A DNA stretch of 64,000 nucleotides. It comes from Phyllobacterium zundukense (GTDB taxonomy: Bacteria > Pseudomonadota > Alphaproteobacteria > Rhizobiales > Rhizobiaceae). The notes below the pieces were generated by a model. It was not told where the DNA came from, ran no database searches, and was given only the letters and a program-made list of their open reading frames with translations. Position 1 is the stretch's first letter, and each line of letters starts with the position of its first letter. The DNA is taken from contig NZ_CP017940.1 of assembly GCF_002764115.1 (NCBI RefSeq), positions 3,198,501 through 3,262,500 of the forward strand, in the 5' to 3' direction. Shown piece after piece: positions 27,664-36,608 of this stretch. The translations under genes were made by a program, and so were the position numbers.

Positions 27664-28947
27664 TCAAAACCTGTTCCCGACCAGATGGGCCAGTTGCGCG
27701 CCGACCTCGTAATAGCCTTCGCGGAGTGTCCGCAAGCCTTGTTCCTTTGGTTGGGTCACCGGAAGCGGTAAATCCGCGTCGGTGATCTTGCCGACAATAT
27801 GCTCGGCGAGGATGCGGCCAAACACGGTGCCCGGCGCGATGCCGCGGCCATTATAACCGCTGAAGCTGATGATCTTCGGCGCCAGCGTGTGGAACCTCGG
27901 CAGGTTGTCGCTGGTCATGCCGATTTGGCCATACCAGCCTGCTTCGAATGACACATCCTTGATCTGCGGGAAAAGCTTGCGAATGGATCGCGCCGCCCAG
28001 GCCTTGTGAACAGGCATGCCGGTACCGCGCAAAGCACCGACGCTGCCGAAAACCAGCCGTCCCGCCTTGTCCATACGGAAGGAACTCAGGATCTCCTTCG
28101 TGTCCCAGCCACCCTGACGTTCCGGCAGGATTGTATTTCTGACGACCTCAGGCAGCGGGGCCGTGGCGAAATTGAAATAGGGCAGATGCAGCAGTTCCGA
28201 CCGCAGCTCCGGCCAGGGCGATGTTGTGTAGGCGTTGGTGGCGACCACCACCCATTCAGCTGATACCGTGCCCGACGGCGTGCGCACGATCCAGCGATTG
28301 CCGGCGCGTTCCGTTGCGGTCATCGGCGTTCCGGTATGGATGGCAGCACCGGCGCCCAGTGCCGCCGTTGACAGCCCGCGGACATAGCCGAGCGGCTGGA
28401 TCGTCCCAGCCCGGTTGTCGAGCAGTGAAGCTGAATAGGCCGTAGAGCCGACCTTTGTCGCGGTTTCCCTCGCATCAAGCAGGCGTACCGCTGCCCCGCG
28501 CGAAAGCCATTGTTCGGCTCTTTGTTCGAGTTGTTTCACCCCGTCACTGCCAACCGCGCAATGCAAGGTGCCGTTGCGTTCCAGTTCGCAATCGATCTTG
28601 TGCCTGTCGACAAGGTTGAACACCGACTGAGGTGCATTGCCCAGCAGTTCCAGAAGGCGTTCCCCGTGAACCTGCCCCAGGACGCCCGGCAGATCATTGG
28701 GCATGACCCACATGCCCGCATTGACGAGACCAACATTGCGGCCAGAACCACCAAACCCGATCTCGACCGCATCGACAACGGCAACCTTGGTCCCGGCTTC
28801 CGCCAAATGCAGAGCCGCCGACAATCCGGTGAAGCCAGCGCCGATGACCGCAACATCGACGGAAATATCGCCCTGCAATCGCTCCGTCTTGGGTGCAGGC
28901 GGCGCTGTCTTTTCCCACAAGCCATGGGAGCGTTCATCATTCAGCAT
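27664..28947 (-). CDS. FAD-dependent amino acid oxidoreductase (DadA/AmaA-like)
   Basis: A 427-residue FAD oxidoreductase. The dinucleotide motif is VAVIGAGFTGLSAALHLAEA with the acidic VVDAVEIGFGGSGRN, and a second FAD contact GYNGRGIAPGTVFG lies near the C-terminus. DAO-family members oxidise D-amino acids, glycine derivatives or cyclic amino acids. The linked HglS-type and aminoadipate semialdehyde dehydrogenase genes make L-pipecolate oxidase (AmaA-like) a good guess, which would form piperideine-6-carboxylate. The stop is only 3 bp past the small-protein gene on the other strand. It lies in the same direction as the LysR gene 109 bp upstream. Confidence 0.8.
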   Translation of the reverse strand: MLNDERSHGLWEKTAPPAPKTERLQGDISVDVAVIGAGFTGLSAALHLAEAGTKVAVVDAVEIGFGGSGRNVGLVNAGMWVMPNDLPGVLGQVHGERLLELLGNAPQSVFNLVDRHKIDCELERNGTLHCAVGSDGVKQLEQRAEQWLSRGAAVRLLDARETATKVGSTAYSASLLDNRAGTIQPLGYVRGLSTAALGAGAAIHTGTPMTATERAGNRWIVRTPSGTVSAEWVVVATNAYTTSPWPELRSELLHLPYFNFATAPLPEVVRNTILPERQGGWDTKEILSSFRMDKAGRLVFGSVGALRGTGMPVHKAWAARSIRKLFPQIKDVSFEAGWYGQIGMTSDNLPRFHTLAPKIISFSGYNGRGIAPGTVFGRILAEHIVGKITDADLPLPVTQPKEQGLRTLREGYYEVGAQLAHLVGNRF

Positions 28948-29056
28948 GGGATCACCGTCGTGGGTCGGACCGGCAGCAACCGGCGCATCAAGTCAATTGT
29001 CGTTATAGGGCGCGATTTTGCCAGCGGAAATGAAATTCCTCGAAGACATGATGCGA

Positions 29057-29983
29057 TTAGCGAATGACCGGTGCGACCGTCTGCCTGTCAGTGACCTGAT
29101 CGGCAATCCAGCTAAAGAAGCTCTGCGCCAGCGGATTTTCCTTCTTATGATCCGGCACAACGAGATAATAGCTGTTTTCGGTTTGGAGCGGCTGGTCAAA
29201 GAGCACCAGCAACCGCCCCGATGCGAGCTCCTGCTCGATCAGATAGCGCGGCAACAAGGCAAAGCCGAGCCCGGCCAGGGCTGCCTCGATCACCATGGAA
29301 AAGTGCTCGAAGCGATGTCCCTTGTAAGGACTGACGATATCCGCCTGTACTGTCTCGAACCAGGTGGCCCACGCCTTGGGCCGCGTCGAAAGATGAAGAA
29401 GCGGCGCCGAGTTTGCCAGTTCACCGGGTGTCCTGACCGGATTTGCCGCGCAAAGATCCGGGCTCCCGACCGGCACGATCAATTCGCTGCAGAGATAAGT
29501 GCATGTCGCGTGCGCCCAGACCGGCTGGCCATAGTGGATGGCTAGATCGAAGGGCTCCTCCTCGAAATCGAAAGGCTGTGACCTCGACGCGACGCTTAGC
29601 GCCATTTCCGGATGGCGGCGCAGAAAATCAGGAAGCCTTGGCATCAGCCAGCGGCTGCCAAAGGTCGGCAAGGTGGCGATGCTTAGCGAGGATGCGGATT
29701 GCGATGCCGCCATGGCGCGCAGCATGGTCTCCTCGGTGAGACCAAGCAAACGGCGCACTTCGGGAAGGAATTTCTGACCGGCATCGGACAATACCACGCG
29801 TTGCCGAACGCGCTCAAACAACAGGACCCCGATCTGGCTTTCGAGTTCGCTCATCTGGCGGCTGACGGCGCTCTGGGTCAGGTTGAGCTCCTTCGCCGCC
29901 TGGGTGAAACTGCCATGCCGCGCAGCACACTCGAACGTCTGCAAAATATCGATGTCAGGGATCAGGCGCCGAGTTAACTTCAT
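29057..29983 (-). CDS. LysR family regulator of the lysine/pipecolate cluster
   Basis: A 308-residue LysR protein (GcvA-like subgroup by eye). The helix-turn-helix is FECAARHGSFTQAAKELNLT followed by QSAVSRQMSELESQIG, and a type 2 periplasmic-binding effector domain follows. It is divergent from the HglS-type gene, with about 125 bp between starts, and co-directional with the FAD oxidoreductase. It is therefore the probable regulator of both, by location. Confidence 0.88.
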   Translation of the reverse strand: MKLTRRLIPDIDILQTFECAARHGSFTQAAKELNLTQSAVSRQMSELESQIGVLLFERVRQRVVLSDAGQKFLPEVRRLLGLTEETMLRAMAASQSASSLSIATLPTFGSRWLMPRLPDFLRRHPEMALSVASRSQPFDFEEEPFDLAIHYGQPVWAHATCTYLCSELIVPVGSPDLCAANPVRTPGELANSAPLLHLSTRPKAWATWFETVQADIVSPYKGHRFEHFSMVIEAALAGLGFALLPRYLIEQELASGRLLVLFDQPLQTENSYYLVVPDHKKENPLAQSFFSWIADQVTDRQTVAPVIR

Positions 29984-30107
29984 TCTTGTCTCGCATCAAC
30001 CCAGTATGAATCATCGCAATCCGCAGGCTGGTTTCCCATCTATAATCCAGATTGAGCATGACAGCACAAAAATTTGCTGTCGTAATAACAAATCGGAATA
30101 TTACTCA

Positions 30108-31514
30108 ATGAACGCAGCTACGTTTATCTCGACAGACGTGATCCGGGCGTCATTTTCGGCGGCCATGTCGTCCATGTACCGAACCGAGGTCCCCGCCTAC
30201 GGAACGCTTTTGTCGCTGGTCGCCAAGGTGAATGCGCAGACTCTGGCCGCCTCGCCGGAACTGAGGCACCGGCTGGAACAGACCGACACGCTGGACCGAA
30301 TTTCGGAAGAGCGCCACGGCGCGATCCGTGTCGGCACTCCAGCCGAACTCGCAATGCTGCGCCGGGTCTTTGCGGTCATGGGCATGTATCCGGTCGGTTA
30401 TTACGATCTGAGCGAAGCCGGCGTTCCGGTACACTCCACCGCTTTCCGTCCTGTGGGTGACGCGGCACTTAAGATCAATCCATTCCGCGTCTTCACCTCG
30501 CTGTTGCGGCTTGATCTGATTGCAGACGCCGAACTGCGCGAAGAAGCGCGCAAGACGCTGCAGGCGCGGCAGATATTTTCGCCCAAGGCAATTTCCCTCG
30601 TCGAAAAGGCGGAGGCTCAAGGCGGGCTTGAACTGGACGACGCCGCACTTTTCGTGAAGGAAATCCTCGCGACATTCCGCTGGCATGATCAGGCAAGCGT
30701 CAGCGGCGACCTTTACCGCCGGCTGCACGATGCTCACCGGCTGATCGCCGACGTCGTGTCCTTCAAGGGACCGCATATCAACCATCTGACGCCGCGCACG
30801 CTCGACATCGATGCGGTGCAGGATCTGATGCCGGCCTACGGCATTTCACCGAAGGCCGTGATCGAAGGCCCTCCCACGCGCGCTTGTCCTATCCTCCTGC
30901 GCCAGACATCGTTCAAGGCACTGGAAGAAAGTGTGTCGTTCCGCAATGCTCAAGGTGAGTGGGAAACCGGCTCGCATACGGCCCGGTTCGGCGAGATCGA
31001 GCAGCGCGGCGTTGCCCTCACACCCAAGGGCCGGGCGCTCTATGACCGCCTCCTGACTGAATCGCGCAAAGTGGTCCGCCCCGCCCCGGACGGGTCCAAC
31101 GCCGATGCCTACATCGCAGCTCTCACCGACGCCTTCAAAGCCTTTCCGGATGACTGGGACAGAATCCGCAAGCAGGGCCTCGGCTACTTCCGGTACACGC
31201 CAGTCCCGACTTTCCCGCAAAGCGGCCTGTCCGCCCGTGATACTTGCGATATCGAGGCACTTGTGGCGCTCGGCGCTGTCCGGTTCGACCCGATCGTCTA
31301 TGAGGACTTTCTTCCTGTCAGCGCCGCCGGTATTTTCCAATCCAATCTTGGCGACGATGACAGCCAGAAGTTTACGGCCAGCCCGAGCCAGCGGGAGTTC
31401 GAAACTGATCTCGGCACGCCGGTGCTCGATGAATTCGCGCATTATGAGGGCCTGCAAAAGGCCTCGATCGAACGCTGCCGGCAGCATTTCAAACCCGTCG
31501 CGCTCGCAAGCTGA
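30108..31514 (+). CDS. hglS: 2-oxoadipate dioxygenase/decarboxylase (HglS, DUF1338)
   Basis: A 468-residue DUF1338 protein, the HglS/YdcJ family. HglS is an Fe(II) enzyme converting 2-oxoadipate to D-2-hydroxyglutarate with loss of CO2 at the end of the bacterial lysine route. Family features seen are GYYDLSEAGVPVHSTAFRPV (metal-binding His and nearby Arg), GPHINHLTPRTLDID and FGEIEQRGVALTPKGRALYD (acidic ligand region). The start is the ATG at 30108 (MNAATFISTDVIRASF); the longer frame into the LysR promoter is not coding. An aminoadipate semialdehyde dehydrogenase follows 99 bp later. Confidence 0.9.
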   Translation: MNAATFISTDVIRASFSAAMSSMYRTEVPAYGTLLSLVAKVNAQTLAASPELRHRLEQTDTLDRISEERHGAIRVGTPAELAMLRRVFAVMGMYPVGYYDLSEAGVPVHSTAFRPVGDAALKINPFRVFTSLLRLDLIADAELREEARKTLQARQIFSPKAISLVEKAEAQGGLELDDAALFVKEILATFRWHDQASVSGDLYRRLHDAHRLIADVVSFKGPHINHLTPRTLDIDAVQDLMPAYGISPKAVIEGPPTRACPILLRQTSFKALEESVSFRNAQGEWETGSHTARFGEIEQRGVALTPKGRALYDRLLTESRKVVRPAPDGSNADAYIAALTDAFKAFPDDWDRIRKQGLGYFRYTPVPTFPQSGLSARDTCDIEALVALGAVRFDPIVYEDFLPVSAAGIFQSNLGDDDSQKFTASPSQREFETDLGTPVLDEFAHYEGLQKASIERCRQHFKPVALAS

Positions 31515-31613
31515 AGCGCGGCTGTATCAAAAATCCGTACCGGCTGATAAAAACCGGTCAACGATCAGGCCTTGGGCCACTTGGCCAAACAGGCAAGCAC
31601 AAAGGGAAGCAAG

Positions 31614-33125
31614 ATGACCATTGCTCAAGAAGTTAAAGCACTCCTTTCCAAGCTGGGTGTGAACGAAGCCGCCTACACGGGCGGAACAATGCCTTCATTC
31701 AGCCCGGTGAGCGGCGAGAAAATCGCCGATATCGCCGTTCATTCCGCTGATGATACGGCTAAGGCCATCGAGAAGGCCGCAGGCGCATTCCGCGAGTGGC
31801 GACTGGTTCCCGCGCCGAAGCGCGGCGAACTCGTGCGCTTGTTCGGCGAGGAACTGCGGGCGCTGAAGAGCGAACTTGGCCGTCTCGTCTCCATCGAAGC
31901 CGGCAAGATCCCGTCCGAAGGTCTCGGCGAAGTGCAGGAGATGATCGACATCTGCGATTTCGCCGTCGGCCTGTCACGCCAGCTCTACGGCCTCACCATT
32001 GCAACGGAACGCCCCGGCCATCGCATGATGGAGACCTGGCATCCGCTCGGTGTCGTTGGCGTTATCTCCGCCTTCAATTTCCCGGTTGCCGTATGGTCGT
32101 GGAACACGGCACTGGCACTCGTCTGCGGCAATGCCGTTGTCTGGAAACCATCGGAAAAGACGCCGCTTACCGCCCTTGCCTGCCAGGCGATCTTTGACCG
32201 CGCCGCAGCCCGTTTCGGCGACGTTCCCGCAGGTCTTGCTCAGGTTCTGATGGGTGATCGTACAGTGGGTGAAGCTCTCGTCGATCATCCCAAGGTTGCG
32301 CTCGTTTCGGCAACCGGCTCGACCCGCATGGGCCGCGAGGTCGGACCGCGTCTCGCCAAGCGTTTCGCCCGTTCTATCCTTGAACTCGGCGGCAACAATG
32401 CAGGCATCGTCTGCCCCTCCGCCGATCTTGATATGGCGCTGCGCGCCATTGCCTTCGGTGCCATGGGTACGGCTGGTCAGCGCTGCACGACGCTCCGCCG
32501 TCTCTTCGTGCACGAGAGTGTCTATGACACGCTGGTTCCACGCCTGAAGAAGGCCTATGAGAGCGTCACCGTCGGCAGTCCGCTGGAGACAGCGGCACTG
32601 GTCGGTCCGCTCATCGACAAGGCAGCCTTTGATAACATGCAGAACGCCTTGGCTGCGGCCCGTGACCACGGCGGCAAGGTGACCGGCGGCGCCCGCGTCG
32701 ATACCGGTCATGACAAAGCCTACTATGTCCGCCCGGCTCTCGTCGAGATGCCGAAGCAGGACGGTCCGGTGACGGAAGAAACCTTCGCGCCCATCCTCTA
32801 TGTCATGAAGTACAGCAATTTCGACAAGGCGATCGCCGACCACAATGCCGTCGGCGCCGGTCTCTCGTCCTCGATCTTCACGCTTAACCTGCAGGAGGCC
32901 GAGCGCTTCCTCAGCCCGGACGGTTCGGATTGCGGCATAGCCAATGTCAATATCGGCACGTCCGGTGCGGAAATCGGCGGCGCCTTTGGCGGCGAGAAGG
33001 AAACCGGCGGCGGACGCGAATCGGGCTCCGATGCGTGGAAGGCCTATATGCGCCGCGCCACCAATACGGTGAACTATTCCTCGGCACTTCCGCTTGCGCA
33101 GGGTGTTTCTTTCGACATCGAGTGA
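31614..33125 (+). CDS. amaB: L-aminoadipate-semialdehyde dehydrogenase (ALDH7, AmaB-like)
   Basis: A 503-residue aldehyde dehydrogenase of the antiquitin/ALDH7 group. The catalytic Cys is in GTAGQRCTTLRRLFVHES, the general base Glu in SILELGGNNAGIVCPS, and NAD binding is supported by VSATGSTRMGREVG. The region IANVNIGTSGAEIGGAFGGE is typical of ALDH7. It would oxidise 2-aminoadipate semialdehyde to 2-aminoadipate. The ATG at 31614 follows AAGGGAAGCAAG. It is downstream of hglS in the same direction and is followed by a strong hairpin. Confidence 0.9.
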   Translation: MTIAQEVKALLSKLGVNEAAYTGGTMPSFSPVSGEKIADIAVHSADDTAKAIEKAAGAFREWRLVPAPKRGELVRLFGEELRALKSELGRLVSIEAGKIPSEGLGEVQEMIDICDFAVGLSRQLYGLTIATERPGHRMMETWHPLGVVGVISAFNFPVAVWSWNTALALVCGNAVVWKPSEKTPLTALACQAIFDRAAARFGDVPAGLAQVLMGDRTVGEALVDHPKVALVSATGSTRMGREVGPRLAKRFARSILELGGNNAGIVCPSADLDMALRAIAFGAMGTAGQRCTTLRRLFVHESVYDTLVPRLKKAYESVTVGSPLETAALVGPLIDKAAFDNMQNALAAARDHGGKVTGGARVDTGHDKAYYVRPALVEMPKQDGPVTEETFAPILYVMKYSNFDKAIADHNAVGAGLSSSIFTLNLQEAERFLSPDGSDCGIANVNIGTSGAEIGGAFGGEKETGGGRESGSDAWKAYMRRATNTVNYSSALPLAQGVSFDIE

Positions 33126-33142
33126 TCTCCGGATTAATCCAA

Positions 33143-33174
33143 TGCCGTTCCCGGTGAGGCTACCGGGAACGGCA
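33143..33174 (+). terminator. Strong hairpin after amaB
   Basis: A perfect 13-bp stem (TGCCGTTCCCGGT / ACCGGGAACGGCA) with loop GAGGCT, 18 bp past the aldehyde dehydrogenase stop. It is followed by CCTCTGTTG rather than a clean T-run, so termination or transcript protection is inferred. Confidence 0.65.
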
Positions 33175-33370
33175 CCTCTGTTGCGAATATTCGCTCTCGT
33201 GAACTTTTGTATCTTCCTACAATATTTCCGTACAAACCTGCAATAAAAAGTCATATTTCCTTTGTTTACTTCATTCCTATTTATACCTGCAAATATAATT
33301 CCCTTAAGCTGGCCTTAACAGATCAAGAAATAGCATTCTTGACATTAAAAGCGGGCTACGGGGGGCTGGA

Positions 33371-34054
33371 ATGCTGACTGTATACAATTGTATCGTCAAC
33401 GAGCATGATCTCCGCCTTGTTCTTCTTGCAGCAACTGTCTGCATTTTTGCATCCTATGCAGCGGCCAATCTGCTTCGTCACGCGCGTCGCGCCATTCATA
33501 AACAATTCTGGGCCTGGGTTGTGGCTGTTGCCTTCGGCTGCGGCATATGGGCTACGCATTTCATTGCGATGCTCGCTTTTTCCCCTAACCTTCCGCATGG
33601 CTACAATGCCATGCTGACGGCTGCTTCCCTGCTGATGGCGATTGCCATGACCGGGCTCGGTGCCCTGTTTGCCGTGACCAGCGAACGCCCCAATGCGGAT
33701 CTCGCGGGTGGGGCGATTATCGGTGCGGGGATCGCGGCCATGCATTTTACCGGTATGGCTGCCTTCGAGGTCGAGGGCCGCATCGTGTGGAACCCGGTCC
33801 TGGTCACTATGGCGGTCGCGCTCGGTATCGTCTTCGGCGCCGCCGCCGTCTGCGTCGCGAAGGCGGTATGGCGAACAGGATTGCGGCAACCATCCTGCTC
33901 ACCCTCGCGATCTGCAGTCACCACTTCATTGCCATGGGCGCGGTTTCGATCACGCCGGATTCATCGATCACCGTTTCGTCAGGTGCAATTCCTTCTCAAT
34001 TCCTCGCGGCGGCCGTCGCGTTGGGCAGCATTGTTATCCTTGTTGCCAGCCTGA
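33371..34054 (+). pseudogene. N-terminal MHYT part of a frameshifted GGDEF-EAL protein
   Basis: The frame from 33371 (MLTVYNCIVNEHDLRLVLLA) encodes membrane helices and the first two MHYT motifs, GIWATHFIAML and GIAAMHFTGMAAF. After about 33,865 it loses similarity and becomes basic and low-complexity until a stop at 34054. The third MHYT motif and all downstream domains continue in the -1 frame from about 33,868. Together the two frames make one normal MHYT-GGDEF-EAL protein, so a single-base loss near 33,860-33,885 (or a sequencing error) has split it. MHYT domains are seven-helix sensors proposed to bind copper and sense gases. Confidence 0.8.
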
Positions 34055-35787
34055 TCGGTGTTGGTGTCGACATACGCGGCCGCCGCCGCGCACGCGAGAT
34101 TGAACGCATGCGCAAGCTGGTGAACGCAGCCGTCGAAGGTCTTGTGATCTGCGATGGCGAAACGATCGTTACCGCGAATGACAGTTTTGCCACAATGGTA
34201 GGGATGGCCAATCGCTCGCTTGTTGGAAAGTCGATCGAAACATTCTTGGCGGATCCGAATATTCGCTCCAGGCTGATGAGCGATCAGAACGACTCGATCG
34301 AGGCGGAGCTGGTTACGTCAAATGCACCGATCCCGGTCGAATTGATTGCGCGCACCATCGATTTCGGTGAAAAGCGGCATCGCGCCATCGCGGTGCGTGA
34401 CCTTCGCTCCCGCAAGGAGGCAGAGGCCCATATCAGCTATCTTGCCCATCATGATGCCCTGACCGCTCTGCCAAACCGCCGAAGCTTCAACGCACGGCTC
34501 GATCAGCAAATGGCAGCGACCGACATCAATGGCGAGAATTTCGTTGCACTGCTTTGCCTCGATCTCGACCGGTTCAAGGAAGCCAACGACCTTTTCGGTC
34601 ATGCGGCAGGCGACGAAATCCTGCAGCGCGTTGCCAAGACCATCAGCCAGCTCCTCGGGCAGGCCGACATGCTTGCGCGGCTGGGCGGTGATGAATTTGC
34701 TATAATCGCGCCTGGTCTCGTCACCCCAATGGCGGCGAGCCGGCTCGCCGACAGCATTCTCGACGCGCTCGAGGCGGAAAACGAAAATGCGCAAACCGGC
34801 TCGATGATATCGACCAGCATTGGCATTGCGATCTTTCCGCTCGATGGGAACGATCGCGAGACGTTGCTCAATCATGCGGACCAGGCACTTTACCGCGCCA
34901 AGGCCGAAGGCCGGAACACCTATCGTTTCTTCGAAGCGACAATGGGTATCGAAGCCAAGGAACGCAGGCTGATCGAGCAGGAACTGCGCCACGCTTTGGC
35001 CCGTAACGAAATGCGCATGGTCTATCAGCCGCAAATGCAGATCGATACCGGGGAGATCACCGGCTTCGAAGCGTTGATGCGCTGGCAAAACCCGCGCCTG
35101 GGCGATGTGCCACCAACAACGTTCATTCCCATTGCCGAAGAAAGCGGCGTTATCCTTCAATTGGGTGAGTGGGCGCTCGTTGTCGCCTGCCAGGAGGCGG
35201 CCAGCTGGGAGAGACCGTTGACCGTGGCGGTAAATGTTTCAGCGGTACAGCTCTATAGTCACGACTTTCCGCAGCGGGTACACAGCGTCCTGTTGCAGAC
35301 GGGCCTTCAGCCACAGCGGCTGGAGCTTGAGATCACCGAGACTTCCCTGATCAAGGATACCAACCGGGCACTTTCTACATTGCGCCAGTTGAAATCACTT
35401 GGCGTGCGCATTGCCATGGACGATTTCGGCACAGGCTATTCATCGCTGTCGAACGTCCGGGCTTTTCCTTTCGACATGATCAAGATCGATCGATCTTTCA
35501 TCAAGTCGGTCGATAAGAACGAACAGGCAGCAGCCATCGTCAAGGCCGTTCTCGGGCTTGGACGCGGGCTCGGCTTGCCAGTCCTTGCCGAAGGCATCGA
35601 GACGCCCGACGAGCTCAAATTCCTGGCGGGCGAACTATGCACGGCGGGACAAGGGTTCTATCTGGGCGAGCCAGCTTCGATGGACGCCTTCCGGCACCTG
35701 ATCAGCGATCAGGGCCGGACAGCAGGCGAGCCCCTCGCCACCACACCCGCATTCGTTCGCCAAGGCATTCGCAGTCGACCGAGGTGA
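33868..35787 (+). CDS. GGDEF-EAL protein, C-terminal part of a split MHYT-GGDEF-EAL
   Basis: A 639-residue open frame starting MANRIAATILLTLAICSHHF, which contains the third MHYT motif (HHFIAM) and a transmembrane helix. A PAS-like region follows (about residues 90-190), then GGDEF with the intact site LGGDEFAIIAPG and EAL with EALMRWQNP, NVSAVQLYS, DDFGTGYSSLSN and EGIET. Both c-di-GMP synthesis and hydrolysis sites look complete. The ATG at 33868 has AAGGCGG upstream, so re-initiation could make a shortened enzyme without most of the sensor. See the N-terminal fragment for the frameshift. It is convergent with the ABC cluster. Confidence 0.82.
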   Translation: MANRIAATILLTLAICSHHFIAMGAVSITPDSSITVSSGAIPSQFLAAAVALGSIVILVASLIGVGVDIRGRRRAREIERMRKLVNAAVEGLVICDGETIVTANDSFATMVGMANRSLVGKSIETFLADPNIRSRLMSDQNDSIEAELVTSNAPIPVELIARTIDFGEKRHRAIAVRDLRSRKEAEAHISYLAHHDALTALPNRRSFNARLDQQMAATDINGENFVALLCLDLDRFKEANDLFGHAAGDEILQRVAKTISQLLGQADMLARLGGDEFAIIAPGLVTPMAASRLADSILDALEAENENAQTGSMISTSIGIAIFPLDGNDRETLLNHADQALYRAKAEGRNTYRFFEATMGIEAKERRLIEQELRHALARNEMRMVYQPQMQIDTGEITGFEALMRWQNPRLGDVPPTTFIPIAEESGVILQLGEWALVVACQEAASWERPLTVAVNVSAVQLYSHDFPQRVHSVLLQTGLQPQRLELEITETSLIKDTNRALSTLRQLKSLGVRIAMDDFGTGYSSLSNVRAFPFDMIKIDRSFIKSVDKNEQAAAIVKAVLGLGRGLGLPVLAEGIETPDELKFLAGELCTAGQGFYLGEPASMDAFRHLISDQGRTAGEPLATTPAFVRQGIRSRPR

Positions 35788-35808
35788 CGTAAAGCCTGCC
35801 TCTGCCAG

Positions 35809-36603
35809 CTATTTTACAAAGGCTTTCGTCAGACCCATTGTCCGGTCCACGATCATGACCACAGCCAGCGTCATCAGGATCAGAAGGACCGAAACACTTG
35901 CTACCAGCGGATCAGCCTGGCTCTCGACATGATGGAATAGTTCAACGGGCAGCGTGGTCATTCTCGGGCCCGTCAGGAACAGCGTGATCACCACTTCATC
36001 GAAGGAAACGAGGAAACACAGTGCGGTCGCCGCAACGATGCCCGGCGCCATCATCGGCAGGGTAACCCTCCGGAAGATAACCAATGGTTTGGCACCGAGC
36101 GAGGAAGCCGCCTCCTCGCAGGCAAGATTGAGATTGCCGAGCGATACGGACAGTACCCGCAACGCATAGGGAAGCGTGATCACGAGATGGCCGATGACCA
36201 GTCCCGTGAATGTCGCCAGGAAACCTATCGAAGCGAAAATGATCAGGATGGCGAGGCCAAGAACGATCGTCGGCAATAGCAATGGCACGGTGAACAGGTT
36301 GAACAGGAACTCCGATCCCGTGACCTTCAGCCTGACGATCGCATAGGATGCGGGAATGGCGATGATCAGCGACAGGATCGTGACGACGGTTGCAAGGCCA
36401 AGACTGGTCAGGAACGCCGACATCATCACCTTGTTTTCGAGCAAAGCTTCATACCAGCGCAGTGACCATGAACTCGGCGGAAAAGCGAGAACCTGGTCGC
36501 CACTGAAGGATATCGGGAATACGAGCAGCACCGGCGCCAGAAGAAACAGGAACAGGACGGTTACGGTCACCCGCATGAACCAGGAGGTGGGATTTTCTTC
36601 CAT
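35809..36603 (-). CDS. ABC transporter permease (PotC-like)
   Basis: A 264-residue inner-membrane permease with six predicted helices. The EAA loop reads EEAASSLGAKPLVIFRRVTL. It belongs to the spermidine/putrescine-type (PotC) group. The ATG at 36603 (MEENPTSWFMRVTV) lies 5 bp after the stop of the other permease; the frame upstream of this is a shadow of that gene. It is the last gene of the importer operon. Confidence 0.9.
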   Translation of the reverse strand: MEENPTSWFMRVTVTVLFLFLLAPVLLVFPISFSGDQVLAFPPSSWSLRWYEALLENKVMMSAFLTSLGLATVVTILSLIIAIPASYAIVRLKVTGSEFLFNLFTVPLLLPTIVLGLAILIIFASIGFLATFTGLVIGHLVITLPYALRVLSVSLGNLNLACEEAASSLGAKPLVIFRRVTLPMMAPGIVAATALCFLVSFDEVVITLFLTGPRMTTLPVELFHHVESQADPLVASVSVLLILMTLAVVMIVDRTMGLTKAFVK

Positions 36604-36608
36604 TACCG

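Noticed and set aside
31974..33254. 426-codon minus-strand ORF antisense to the aldehyde dehydrogenase
   Set aside because: Shadow frame; the plus-strand ALDH7 has complete catalytic motifs.
33850..33890. Programmed -1 frameshift in the MHYT-GGDEF-EAL gene
   Set aside because: No X-XXY-YYZ slippery heptamer is visible; mutation or sequencing error is simpler.
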